IMG/VR virus record: IMGVR_UViG_3300046006_001381
Span: 1-20,628 of that record
DNA from: a virus
Direction: 5' to 3' (one strand)
Length of the DNA: 20,628 nucleotides
Numbering within the stretch: position 1 is the stretch's first letter; each line of letters begins with the position of its first letter. Under the pieces are notes generated by a model. That model was given only the letters and a program-made list of their open reading frames with translations, was not told the DNA's origin and ran no database searches. A program made the translations under genes and the position numbers. Positions 7,501 through 12,937 of this stretch are shown piece by piece.

Positions 7501-8598
7501 AGATGTAGCCCAGCCGGTAGACGCCCAATAAAGTGCAGTAGAGTTCCAATAAACTGTTTTTGCCGCAGCAAACGATATACCTGAGTTATTGGTACCATCT
7601 CCAAGGTTTGTACCCGACCAAGGACTTGACGCTCCAGCAGCAATAATATCGCAAAAATCAACATCTGTTATTGTTGATACATTTGCCGCGGATATAGTTC
7701 TTTGCACCCCCGTAATGTTGGAAGCTACCACTATTCTATAATTTGCGGTGGTAGCCGCACCAAAAGTTAGCGTGCCGGTTACAGTTAAATCCTGTTCAAG
7801 TTTTAGTTCACTAGTTGAACCGTTAGATTCAGAAGGTCGAGAAATAGTAAAATTGTTACAAGTAATCGGCCCCGACGAAATAGTACAATATATATTGGCG
7901 GTACCAGCACTAACTAGTCGTGTTAAATTATAAAAAGTTAATCCTGTAGTTGGTAATGTAAAACTAAAATTACTAAAAGAAAAATTAATTGTTGAAGTTC
8001 CAGCATCAAAAGTTAAATTTGTTGCGGAATTTATAGAAAAACCAACGCCAGTGCATGTAACTGTAGAACTTCGTAAATTAATACTACGAACTGAAGTGGT
8101 TCCTGAAAAAAATGTCGTTAGTGTTAGCGCATATCCCGCAGTGTCAAAAGCTCCAGCACTAAAAGCTGTAAGCTGTCCCGCTGTTGGCAGCGTAAGGGCG
8201 CTACCTAATGTCCATCCGCCAGTGGCGTTATTAAAAGACATTTGGCTACTAATTGGCACCCCATTAGTTGTAATAGTGCGACCAGTCGTTGAGGAGTTAA
8301 ATGTTATACCCCCGGTGGTTGTCCAGACTGTGCCCGCAAGTAAAGTAAAAGACCCGCTAATAGCAAAAGTAGGGGATGTGCCATTTACAAAGCTAACCGT
8401 ACCTGCGGATACGGTCAAGTCGAGGCAAGTCAGTGCGCCGGTACAGGTAACAGTGTAAGTTCCTGCTTGGTCAAAAAATACATCATCCGCAGCCGTAGGT
8501 ACAGATGCGCCAGCACCGCCGCCCGGCGAAGTTGACCAGTTAGTAGTGCTGGTGGTATTCCATGTTCCAGACCCACCAACCCAATAGCGATTAGCCAT
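4549..8598 (-). CDS. Giant repeat-containing tail fibre / adhesin
   Basis: A 1349-aa Thr/Ser/Gly-rich protein predicted to be beta-helical or beta-solenoid. It opens RYWVGGSGTWN..NWSTSPGGG..PTAADDVFFD (residues 4-43), and a diverged second copy of this YW...W...SGG...P.A.D...FD pattern occurs at about 349-386. A solenoid module with T-x-T-NG-x and GGT/W-x-L..AL recurs at about 104-186, 651-730 and 847-907, two copies carrying FAATSGTKTI or FAATSGIKTI. Residues 976-1315 are seventeen tandem 20-residue repeats led by ETAT/ETST-type motifs. The C-terminus ends FLWTRIDDSQDPNWIPV, a possible tip or trimer cap. GGAG precedes the ATG. The gene core is much more AT-rich than its surroundings. It is most likely a receptor-binding fibre or head/tail appendage; the target is unknown. 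Confidence 0.75.
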   Translation of the reverse strand: MANRYWVGGSGTWNTTSTTNWSTSPGGGAGASVPTAADDVFFDQAGTYTVTCTGALTCLDLTVSAGTVSFVNGTSPTFAISGSFTLLAGTVWTTTGGITFNSSTTGRTITTNGVPISSQMSFNNATGGWTLGSALTLPTAGQLTAFSAGAFDTAGYALTLTTFFSGTTSVRSINLRSSTVTCTGVGFSINSATNLTFDAGTSTINFSFSNFSFTLPTTGLTFYNLTRLVSAGTANIYCTISSGPITCNNFTISRPSESNGSTSELKLEQDLTVTGTLTFGAATTANYRIVVASNITGVQRTISAANVSTITDVDFCDIIAAGASSPWSGTNLGDGTNNSGISFAAAKTVYWNSTALYWASTGWATSSGGVPANANFPLAQDTAVFDNTGSTPAVMTIFGDYLLPTINIQRTSAFQLDTSGSSILARVYGNITLQAATTLGRSGTNFTIAANGKSTTITQNSGTILGNITVNCGTGTFALSANITITPSVGAGTLFVNSGTFSLSGYVLSAGGINFNGNSNAGYGTAIIAFGSSYLEATGVGTIFQGAFAGKACTITGTPLIICTNSSATARTISTDAPTEANSVSFRITAGTGTLTFTGFCRDLDFTDGVNPTGFAGTLSNNGLTAYGNFKASTGMTFAAGPAAMSFAATSGTKTIDTAGVTLDFPLTFNGVGGTFQLVSALTSGATRLCTLTNGTLDLNGYTLTTGSFGSSNSNVRTLAFGTSNIVVTGVNTSIFTASSVTNLTITGVPVVDCTGTTGTSGQTRNFSIGAFSESQAINVNINPGTSAVDIFRLGFTSGSFKNVVFSNTFTGTVQVLNTIFIYGNLNLGGVTAITGSSEITFAATSGIKTIRTNGQTFSTGVTFSGLGGTWEMQDALAISGTLSFANGTLRLKAGTTNTVGAFVTSGTVRKYLESTVPGTQATISDASGTNAASYLSVQDSNATGGATWTALFSSNNVYAGNNTGWLFNVLYTRAVIETASATETNVPQRRISRAITETATQTDVTNRAAFFTGSISEAASGTDSVGATGTLKGAITETASGVDTPSATREGGVNIAEQATSTDLVASKAEFYSNVAETATETDTTNRVLIVSTNIAETATETDSVVPSLRMTRAIAETSTGTDSVVPSLRINRSITETATGTQTNNVQMSAAATIAETSTGTDIVDRGLFVTGNIAETATQTDSITPQYRFAGPISETTSVTLVQSSGFNLVAFVAETSTGTDTIGPSLSISRAISETATQTDTVVPSLRMTRAVTETATGTDAVVPSLRMTRAVTETATATQTNTGLYTAAPTVTETTLASDSNNGVRTTATSVTETTDVTDSPESNFLWTRIDDSQDPNWIPVNNS
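4654..5673 (-). repeat. Seventeen tandem 60-bp (20-residue) repeats in the fibre C-terminus
   Basis: Translated units all measure exactly 20 residues and begin V/I-A/T/S-E-T; for example ITETATQTDVTNRAAFFTGS and IAETATETDSVVPSLRMTRA. Glu at position 3 is invariant in all units, Thr at 4 is nearly so, and Asp/Glu/Gln is usual at 9, while positions 10-19 vary widely. An eighteenth partial unit runs into the C-terminus. At DNA level the array is diverged, but gcgcgggtcatacgcagact is identical at 4775-4794, 4835-4854 and 5255-5274, and 40 bases are identical between 4755-4794 and 4815-4854, a sign of recent duplication. The array lies inside a reading frame and has no spacers, so it is not CRISPR. 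Confidence 0.95.
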
Positions 8599-8600
8599 GC

Positions 8601-8768
8601 TTACTCCTGCGGAGTTTCAGGGGCGGTTACTGCGGCAATCCAGTTATCCCGACGTTGTTTCTGCATGGCCTCAATTTCAGCATCAGTGAGGCCATGCCCG
8701 TCTGGCAAATGCAGTGCGTCAGAAAACTTCCCGAACTGCGTGTCGAACGAAAAGTCAATCTTGACCAT
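8601..8768 (-). CDS. 55-aa acidic/helical protein upstream of the giant fibre, function unknown
   Basis: The ATG at 8768 gives MVKIDFSFDTQFGKFSDALH, then LPDGHGLTDAEIEAMQKQRR and DNWIAAVTAPETPQE, ending with TAA at 8601-8603. The centre has a clear helix with a DAEIEAMQKQRRDNWI pattern. It fits exactly between the 171-aa gene (5-base gap) and the giant fibre (2-base gap), and its final codons supply the fibre gene's GGAG site. The tight fit, and the absence of any other use for the 175 bases, make it very likely real. The ribosome-binding site is poor. Tiny proteins in this position are often fibre assembly or attachment factors, but that is only suggestion. Confidence 0.75.
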   Translation of the reverse strand: MVKIDFSFDTQFGKFSDALHLPDGHGLTDAEIEAMQKQRRDNWIAAVTAPETPQE

Positions 8769-8773
8769 AAAAA

Positions 8774-9289
8774 TTAACCGGCCAAGCTGAGCGTGTAAGT
8801 CACGTTCAAAATATCGCCGGTGATAACGCTACGGTCGCCAGACGTAAAGTCAGCGGCGGAGAACAAGACACCAGTGGTGCCGCTCTTGGTGTTGTTGCTG
8901 GTCAAGAACGCGCCACCAACGGTAGCGGATGCGTTGATGTTGAACACGGCAGGGGAAGCCGAGTTGGTCACAACGGATGGGTTTGCAGCGGTAGCGGAAG
9001 GGAAAGTTGCCGTAACGCGGGTAGCGTTGGAGTAAGGTACGATCTCTACCCAGCCAGCGTGCGAAGCCATGGTGTCGCCAGCGGCGGGGGTGTTACTTGC
9101 ACCGGCACCGTACAAACCGACGTACCAAGTGGTGATTTGGGCTACGCCAGCCAAAGTGGAGCCAGCCATCTGTTGCAGGCCAACGTTCACCACCAAGTTG
9201 CTTTCTTCAGCGCTCCATTTCAGGACGCCTTGGTAGTCGTAGCAATCAATTTTAAAACGGCCTGTAGCGCGAGCGATGTTATCAGTCAT
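8774..9289 (-). CDS. Phage virion protein with N-terminal IDCYD / WYVGLYG motifs
   Basis: A 171-aa beta-rich protein. It starts ARATGRFKIDCYDYQGVLKW and continues with SNLVVNVGLQQMAG and TTWYVGLYGAGAS, followed by an NSATRVTATF-like strand region and a C-terminal ITGDILNVTYTLSLAG. The N..V...GL.......WYVGL signature belongs to a group of small phage structural proteins I have seen next to tail-fibre genes, usually annotated only as hypothetical or structural. AAAGG lies about 6 bases before the ATG. The final strands (TSGDRSVITGDILNVTYTLSL) resemble the edge of an immunoglobulin-like sandwich. It may be a fibre adaptor or a decoration protein; the role is not resolved. Confidence 0.65.
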   Translation of the reverse strand: MTDNIARATGRFKIDCYDYQGVLKWSAEESNLVVNVGLQQMAGSTLAGVAQITTWYVGLYGAGASNTPAAGDTMASHAGWVEIVPYSNATRVTATFPSATAANPSVVTNSASPAVFNINASATVGGAFLTSNNTKSGTTGVLFSAADFTSGDRSVITGDILNVTYTLSLAG

Positions 9290-9299
9290 GATTAACCTT

Positions 9300-9716
9300 T
9301 CAGTTTGAAGAACGAATCAACGCCGCCGTTGAAGTGTTGGCGGGCATTGTAACAAGGAACGTAGTTGCGGAGGTTTTGTCCGCGCCAAAATCCAGCACAG
9401 CAACCGACTTGTTGCCTTGGGTTACGTTATAAATCAAGGCGCAACGCGCTGTCAAGCGTGCGCTCCAACTTACATTATCCCAGTTGGCGTATGCCACTGA
9501 GCCGGAACTGTTGATCGTAACGCCGGTCATTACTTGACCCCCGGCTGTATAGCCTGCCGCTACAACTTCATTAGCGCTGGAGTACGCCGTGGTATCTGCG
9601 TTTAACTCGGCAAAAGATGTGTACAGGGCAATTTTGATCGTGTCGGTAGACAAGTCGTGGATACCCTGATACAACTCTTTTTTGAAGCTGGTGGTTTGGG
9701 TCTGTACGATGCTCAT
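9300..9716 (-). CDS. Small phage tail/virion structural protein
   Basis: A 138-aa protein. The N-terminus TSFKKELYQGIHDLSTDTIK leads into IALYTSFAELNADTTAYSS and ANEVVAAGYTAGGQVMTGV, then a beta-rich half with NWDNVSWSA, RCALIYN and AVLDFGADKTSA. The phrases IKIALYT and V.A.GYTAGG are typical of a family found in many tailed phages in the tail or fibre region; I know no experimental function. It overlaps the adaptor gene stop by ATGA (9713-9716), so it is probably translated together with that gene, and a TAGGA site lies upstream. It could be a tail-knob or fibre-connecting protein. Confidence 0.65.
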   Translation of the reverse strand: MSIVQTQTTSFKKELYQGIHDLSTDTIKIALYTSFAELNADTTAYSSANEVVAAGYTAGGQVMTGVTINSSGSVAYANWDNVSWSARLTARCALIYNVTQGNKSVAVLDFGADKTSATTFLVTMPANTSTAALIRSSN

Positions 9717-10369
9717 GAGACGGGTATCCTAACTTGACCATCGCGGTACGCATCCATACGCTGTTTGCCATCGCCCAAGTTCTTGAGCAGCCCAAGCGCC
9801 TGTACATACATCGTCTGGTACAGTTGCACCATATCGGCTTCACCCTTCATGTACGTGACGGCTTCACACATCGTACCGTACAGCAGCGCTGAATCAAAGT
9901 TGTCACCCAGCCAAGTGTTGCCAGCGACCACAATAGACTCTGGATAGTAGTAATAGTGCAGTTCCGCGCCATACGCAGCATTGGGTGTTGGGCCAATAAT
10001 CAAAGACAGTTCTGTGGTATTCGTGTATTGCGGGCCAAAGATAGCGTAGTGTTTTGGCTTGCCCGTCGTTGCGGGATTTGGATAGGCTTCACGTATGAAG
10101 TTCACATCCTTATTGAGCAGGTACAAATATTCACCACCACCGCCCGTTGGGTAGATCGCCAATGAGTACACCGACAAAAAATCATCAGGGCAAGACAAGT
10201 AAGGGTTGTTTGCGCTAAGATTACCTATCACGTTTTTACGCAAATTGGCAATTTGAACAGTGTTGTATATACGCTGTTCAGCCTGCTTGATAAACGTGTT
10301 CATATCATCTGTGGGAAACGAGTTCTCACAGTAGTTACTCACCATCGTGACAAGTTCAGTGTATGTCAT
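9713..10369 (-). CDS. Head-tail adaptor protein (SU10-adaptor-like)
   Basis: A 218-aa mainly helical protein with a beta insertion. It begins MTYTELVTMVSNYCENSFPT followed by DDMNTFIKQAEQRIYNTVQI, then LRKNVIGNL, YLSCPDDFLSVYSLAI, KPKHYAIFGP and a C-terminal helical half (GDNFDSALLYGTMCEAVTYM, MVQLYQTMYVQALGLLKNLG). This matches my memory of the phage adaptor family named after phage SU10, which sits between portal and nozzle in short-tailed phages. The start overlaps the stop of the 88-aa gene by ATGA. Together with the gp4-like gene at 11222-11932 this gives two connector-type proteins in one operon. The family call rests on motifs only. Confidence 0.65.
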   Translation of the reverse strand: MTYTELVTMVSNYCENSFPTDDMNTFIKQAEQRIYNTVQIANLRKNVIGNLSANNPYLSCPDDFLSVYSLAIYPTGGGGEYLYLLNKDVNFIREAYPNPATTGKPKHYAIFGPQYTNTTELSLIIGPTPNAAYGAELHYYYYPESIVVAGNTWLGDNFDSALLYGTMCEAVTYMKGEADMVQLYQTMYVQALGLLKNLGDGKQRMDAYRDGQVRIPVS

Positions 10370-10632
10370 GCCATTGGGCCTCGGGACATGGTGCCCTTAG
10401 TAGCTGCACCGGTGCCGCGCATCTTGATGCCGCTAGTTTTTGTGGGTTCGTTACCCGCAGACTTGCTTATTCTGCCAATGGTTGCATCAACCGAATCAAG
10501 TTTGCTATGGTTAGGCCCGGAACCGGGGTTCTCGACCACGGTAGAAGACTTACCACTCATAGTGTGGGGTTTGGCGTAAGTGCTGGCGGGGCCAACTTCT
10601 TTACCCATCATTTTCTTGCTAAATGTAGCCAT
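10366..10632 (-). CDS. 88-aa basic protein ending in RGTGAATKG motif, function unknown
   Basis: A low-complexity Ser/Lys/Gly-rich protein: MATFSKKMMGKEVGPASTYA, a Thr/Ser/Asn-rich centre (VVENPGSGPNHSKLDSVDAT), and the end TSGIKMRGTGAATKGTMSRG-PMA. The last 20 residues are the most family-like part; I have seen near-identical C-termini in phages from freshwater data sets. The motif RGTGAATKGTMSRG is a looser relative of the RxDGxAxKGxTKG motif in three other small genes here. It has no membrane segment or enzyme motif. It sits 2 bases after the 62-aa gene and overlaps the adaptor start by ATGA, so it belongs to the connector operon. It may be a virion-internal or assembly protein. Confidence 0.65.
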   Translation of the reverse strand: MATFSKKMMGKEVGPASTYAKPHTMSGKSSTVVENPGSGPNHSKLDSVDATIGRISKSAGNEPTKTSGIKMRGTGAATKGTMSRGPMA

Positions 10633-10634
10633 GT

Positions 10635-10823
10635 TTAGCCCCGTTTCTGGTTGGCAACTTTGGCCAGACCACGACCCATTGATTTCATATCGGCATCGGT
10701 CTTGCCGCCTTTTTTACCCTTGCCACCATGTTGAACGCCAATTGTGGGGCCGCTGTCGCCAAGATTTTTGCCCTTGGTCTTGCCTTTTTGGGCAACGCCG
10801 TCTGCTGCTCGTGTGAATGCCAT
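10635..10823 (-). CDS. 62-aa highly basic Gly/Lys-rich protein with DGVAQKGKTKG motif
   Basis: The protein starts MAFTRAADGVAQKGKTKGKN, then LGDSGPTIGVQHGGKGKKGG, and finishes KTDADMKSMGRGLAKVANQK-RG. Here the KGKTKG motif lies at the N-terminus (residues 5-21), whereas in the 64-aa and 101-aa genes it lies near the C-terminus. The ending MGRGLAKVANQ is a short helix. A strong GGAG lies 8 bases before the ATG, within the spacer after the zinc-ribbon gene. Its high Lys/Gly content and lack of hydrophobic core suggest a disordered nucleic-acid- or acidic-surface-binding protein, which is inference. Confidence 0.65.
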   Translation of the reverse strand: MAFTRAADGVAQKGKTKGKNLGDSGPTIGVQHGGKGKKGGKTDADMKSMGRGLAKVANQKRG

Positions 10824-10832
10824 GATTAACTC

Positions 10833-11222
10833 CTATGAAACGGATACCGTTACTGTACCAACAAATGTTGTTGCCACCAAATTATTTGGAGTCAACGCTG
10901 CATCAAACCCTACCGCCATCCCTACAGGGTTCCAGCCCCATTGGATGTCTCGACTGCCGCTACCAATAGAACCCGTCGTGGTTGTGCCCGACTGGTAGTA
11001 CGTATTGTCATTCCGTGGGTTCCGTAGCGCTTGCGGGTCATCCACAGGGTACATACCCAGTTGCAGTTGCGGTTGATCTGGTTCCCAACATTCACGACAG
11101 ACCAATATATTGACCTGCTTCGTTTTGACGATTAGCGTGCGCAAATCGCGCAGGCGAAATCGAAATCCACAACGGTCGCAGATTGCAATCGCAATCTTGC
11201 CGGAGGCAAAACGGTTTCCCAT
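10833..11222 (-). CDS. Zinc-ribbon virion or assembly protein
   Basis: A 129-aa protein with an N-terminal four-cysteine ribbon: CDRC (Cys15, Cys18) and CREC (Cys42, Cys45), separated by a basic segment FRFRLRDLRTLIVKTKQ. It is followed by a conserved-looking PVDDPQALRNPRNDNTYY (about 58-75). The C-terminal third (WNPVGMAVGFDAALTPNNLV to the end) is a Thr/Val-rich beta segment. The ribbon-plus-DDPQALRNPR layout recurs in phages between head-tail adaptor genes. Its start shares one base with the gp4-like stop (TGATG), implying translational coupling. The C-terminal beta part looks added on and could anchor it to the connector. The metal and the partner are not proven. Confidence 0.65.
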   Translation of the reverse strand: MGNRFASGKIAIAICDRCGFRFRLRDLRTLIVKTKQVNILVCRECWEPDQPQLQLGMYPVDDPQALRNPRNDNTYYQSGTTTTGSIGSGSRDIQWGWNPVGMAVGFDAALTPNNLVATTFVGTVTVSVS

Positions 11223-11932
11223 CAGCCACCCCCAATATAGGAGCGACGCGGTACAAACCGAATTGCTGCCTTTTCTCGATCCTCACCGGCTGCCAAGTCA
11301 AACTGCTCGTCGTACGCGGCTTTAAGCATCGGGATACGCTGAGACAGTTCAGGCACTTTCATGGAAATGTGATACGCCAAACCGGCTGTCAATGCGGGTA
11401 AAAAGCGGAAGCTGACATCAGGGGTTTCTACACCAGAGCCTGCATCCTGAATACGGCGCATGCGCCAGTACCTAAACACGTAGTATGGGTTCTCTACAGT
11501 GCCTTGGTCAGGGGTTGGCCAGACAGTGATCTTGGGGTTATCCTCAAGTCGCTGAATCCAAACTTGGATAGGACGTGCCTGCTGTAACTTGTTTGGGATC
11601 GTAGCGTACGTGGACACGCTGATTCGCGTGATTGAGAGGTCAGCCTGCGTAGACACATTACCCGCGCCCGTGCGAATCACGTGCTCTAACAAGTCAATGG
11701 TGTCCGCAGGGAGATCGTATGTGTTGACGCCCTGTACGAGGTTGACATACCCCTCGTCGATTGTCCACATGTTGATACCACGGTTTTGCCACTCGATGGT
11801 CATCAGGTTCATTGACCGACGCGCAGTGCGCAAGTCATAACCCGAACGCATTTCCCGACCCGCACGCTCCCATGCTTCCTCGGCAATCTCCGTGAAGTCA
11901 AGGTTAAAAGCGTAGGTGCCGGTGGTGGTCAT
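11222..11932 (-). CDS. Head-tail adaptor, gp4-like / tail tubular protein A-like (probable)
   Basis: A 236-aa protein. The N-terminal helices FTEIAEEAWERAGREMRSGY and LRTARRSMNLMTIEWQNRG lead into INMWTIDEGYVNL, a strand segment VNTYDLPADTIDLLEHVIR, then ITRISVSTYATIPNKLQQAR and a C-terminal helical region (LTAGLAYHISMKVPELSQR, MLKAAYDEQFDLAAGEDREK). This arrangement is shared by phage connector proteins that sit beneath the portal (P22 gp4, T7 gp11 and many uncultured relatives). A GGAG lies 6 bases before the ATG and the stop shares a base with the next start. The family role is established in P22 and T7; its application here is inferred from motifs and gene order. Confidence 0.65.
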   Translation of the reverse strand: MTTTGTYAFNLDFTEIAEEAWERAGREMRSGYDLRTARRSMNLMTIEWQNRGINMWTIDEGYVNLVQGVNTYDLPADTIDLLEHVIRTGAGNVSTQADLSITRISVSTYATIPNKLQQARPIQVWIQRLEDNPKITVWPTPDQGTVENPYYVFRYWRMRRIQDAGSGVETPDVSFRFLPALTAGLAYHISMKVPELSQRIPMLKAAYDEQFDLAAGEDREKAAIRFVPRRSYIGGG

Positions 11933-11935
11933 GGT

Positions 11936-12190
11936 TTACTCCACTGTGGGGGTATCTTCAACTACCGGAGCAGGCTCTTCAACTACCGGAGCAGGCTCTT
12001 CAACTACCGGAGCAGGCTCTTCAACTACCGGAGCAGGCTCTTCGGCGGGCATTTGAACCACTGGATCGGGGGCCAAAAGATACGTGACTTCATCAATCAA
12101 AAGTTGAACTTCGGGGTCAATATGCCCCAATGCAGTCATTTGAGTGGCTGCGGCCATTTTGGCGCATGACAGGATAGTAATGAGGTTCAT
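11936..12190 (-). CDS. 84-aa protein with acidic Pro-rich repeat tail
   Basis: The N-terminal half (MNLITILSCAKMAAATQMTA, then LGHIDPEVQLLIDEVTYLLA) is helical. From about residue 49 it becomes a run of EEPAPVV units ending VVEDTPTVE. The tail is made by four perfect 21-bp repeats and is strongly acidic, in contrast with the basic small proteins next to it. It has no signal peptide or obvious enzyme motif. The ribosome-binding site is weak and the start follows the 77-aa gene's stop by two bases. The rod-like Pro/Glu tail could be a spacer or a docking arm for a basic partner; this is speculation. The gp4-like gene starts 3 bases downstream. Confidence 0.65.
   Translation of the reverse strand: MNLITILSCAKMAAATQMTALGHIDPEVQLLIDEVTYLLAPDPVVQMPAEEPAPVVEEPAPVVEEPAPVVEEPAPVVEDTPTVE
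11956..12039 (-). repeat. Four perfect 21-bp tandem repeats encoding EEPAPVV
   Basis: On the plus strand cttcaactaccggagcaggc plus t (21 bases) occurs at 11956-11976, 11977-11997, 11998-12018 and 12019-12039 with no mismatch, and a 4-base start of a fifth unit follows. The period is a multiple of three, so copy changes keep the frame. Perfect identity points to recent expansion by slippage or recombination. Confidence 0.97.
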
Positions 12191-12192
12191 GA

Positions 12193-12426
12193 TTATTTCT
12201 TTGCGGTTTTTGCAGAGTCAATAAATGCCTGCGCGGTAGGCGCACCTTTTTGCCCGGGTTTGCGCATTTTAGCCCCACGAGCACGTTTTGCGTTGATGTT
12301 GGCGTACAGGCCAACTTTTCCACCCGCGGCGTACTCGGTGAAGTCCGTGTTGTCACGGCGCTTTTTCACCTTGGCTTTGGGCATTTTGTCTGGGTTGATA
12401 GCGCCCATGCCGCGACTGGCTTTCAT
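12193..12426 (-). CDS. 77-aa basic protein with GLYANINAKR motif, function unknown
   Basis: I choose the ATG at 12426, one base after the stop of the 101-aa gene. The frame is open upstream to 12501, but that extension would lie wholly inside the 101-aa gene. The protein starts MKASRGMGAINPDKMPKAKV, then KKRRDNTDFTEYAAGGKVGL, YANINAKRARGAKMRKPGQK and ends GAPTAQAFIDSAKTAKK. Both MKASRGMGAINPDKMP and the GGKVGLYANINAKR-x-RGAKMRKPG stretch look familiar from other aquatic phages, where they are uncharacterised. The protein is very basic with no membrane segment. A GGGAAG lies upstream. It belongs to the small-protein run between the large virion gene and the connector genes. Confidence 0.65.
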   Translation of the reverse strand: MKASRGMGAINPDKMPKAKVKKRRDNTDFTEYAAGGKVGLYANINAKRARGAKMRKPGQKGAPTAQAFIDSAKTAKK

Positions 12427-12427
12427 A

Positions 12428-12733
12428 TCAGCACTTCCCGCCGCCAGCCATCTTGATTTGAGCGCCCTTGGTTTTGCCCTTTGTAGCAATGCCGTCAGCA
12501 CGCTTAGAGGCAGAACCCACGGAACCGCCTTTCTTCATACCGGGCATCATAGATTCGTCAGGGGGCACGCCACGAGGTTTGGGAGCCATAGGCATCATGG
12601 GCTTCTTGGGCATGGGCTTCTTGGGCATAGGCCGTTTCATCGGGGGCTTTGGAGCCGAGCCACCGTCGATGTCTTGGGGCACTTGCATGCCCTCGCGGAA
12701 GATACCACCGTCGTTAAATTTACGTTTTTTCAT
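12428..12733 (-). CDS. 101-aa Lys/Pro/Met-rich protein with KGKTKG motif and Gly-Gly-Lys-Cys end
   Basis: The N-terminus is MKKRKFNDGGIFREGMQVPQ. A Pro/Lys/Met repeat follows (RPMPKKPMPKKPMMPMAPKP, about 34-53), then KKGGSVGSASKRADGIATKG (67-86) and the end KTKGAQIKMAGGGKC. The last 35 residues parallel those of the 64-aa protein encoded just upstream, so the two probably arose by duplication of this module. AAGGAG lies 6 bases before the ATG and includes the TAA of the preceding gene, the best ribosome-binding site of the cluster. The protein is strongly basic and presumably disordered. No function is known to me. Confidence 0.7.
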   Translation of the reverse strand: MKKRKFNDGGIFREGMQVPQDIDGGSAPKPPMKRPMPKKPMPKKPMMPMAPKPRGVPPDESMMPGMKKGGSVGSASKRADGIATKGKTKGAQIKMAGGGKC

Positions 12734-12742
12734 GTTGACTCC

Positions 12743-12937
12743 TTAACATTTACCGCCGCCAGCCATGGCAATCATCTTGCCCTTGGTATGACCCTTGGCC
12801 ACACAACCATCACCGCGAGTGACACTGCCACCCTTGGCCAACTTGGTCATAGGCTTGCCTTTGTGCAAACGGCCTTCGTGTTTGTTCACGGCCTTCTGCA
12901 TCATGGCTTTGTCCATCTTGACATCTTCATGTTTCAT
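12743..12937 (-). CDS. 64-aa basic protein with KGHTKG motif and Gly-Gly-Lys-Cys end
   Basis: The protein begins MKHEDVKMDKAMMQKAVNKH and EGRLHKGKPMTKL (a short helix), then AKGGSVTRGDGCVAKGHTKG and KMIAMAGGGKC. Residues 36-64 align with the C-terminus of the 101-aa neighbour (GGSV, DG, KG-x-TKG, MAGGGKC). It has two cysteines, at 45 and the last residue. The start overlaps the 80-aa gene by 11 bases, with AAGGGG about 7 bases before the ATG; an internal Met at residue 8 is an alternative start. It has no membrane segment. Confidence 0.65.
   Translation of the reverse strand: MKHEDVKMDKAMMQKAVNKHEGRLHKGKPMTKLAKGGSVTRGDGCVAKGHTKGKMIAMAGGGKC

Noticed and set aside
4549-8598. Bacterial autotransporter or secreted surface adhesin
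   Set aside because: There is no signal peptide or outer-membrane beta-barrel, and the gene is embedded with two-base spacing among phage tail genes.
11956-12039. Iteron-type origin or regulatory direct repeats
   Set aside because: The 21-bp units are in frame and encode a regular EEPAPVV tail; there is no AT-rich unwinding region or replication gene nearby.
12193-12501. Longer 102-aa start for the 77-aa gene
   Set aside because: The added 25 residues fall entirely within the 101-aa gene, while the ATG at 12426 follows that gene's stop by one base and starts with the family-like MKASRGMGAI.
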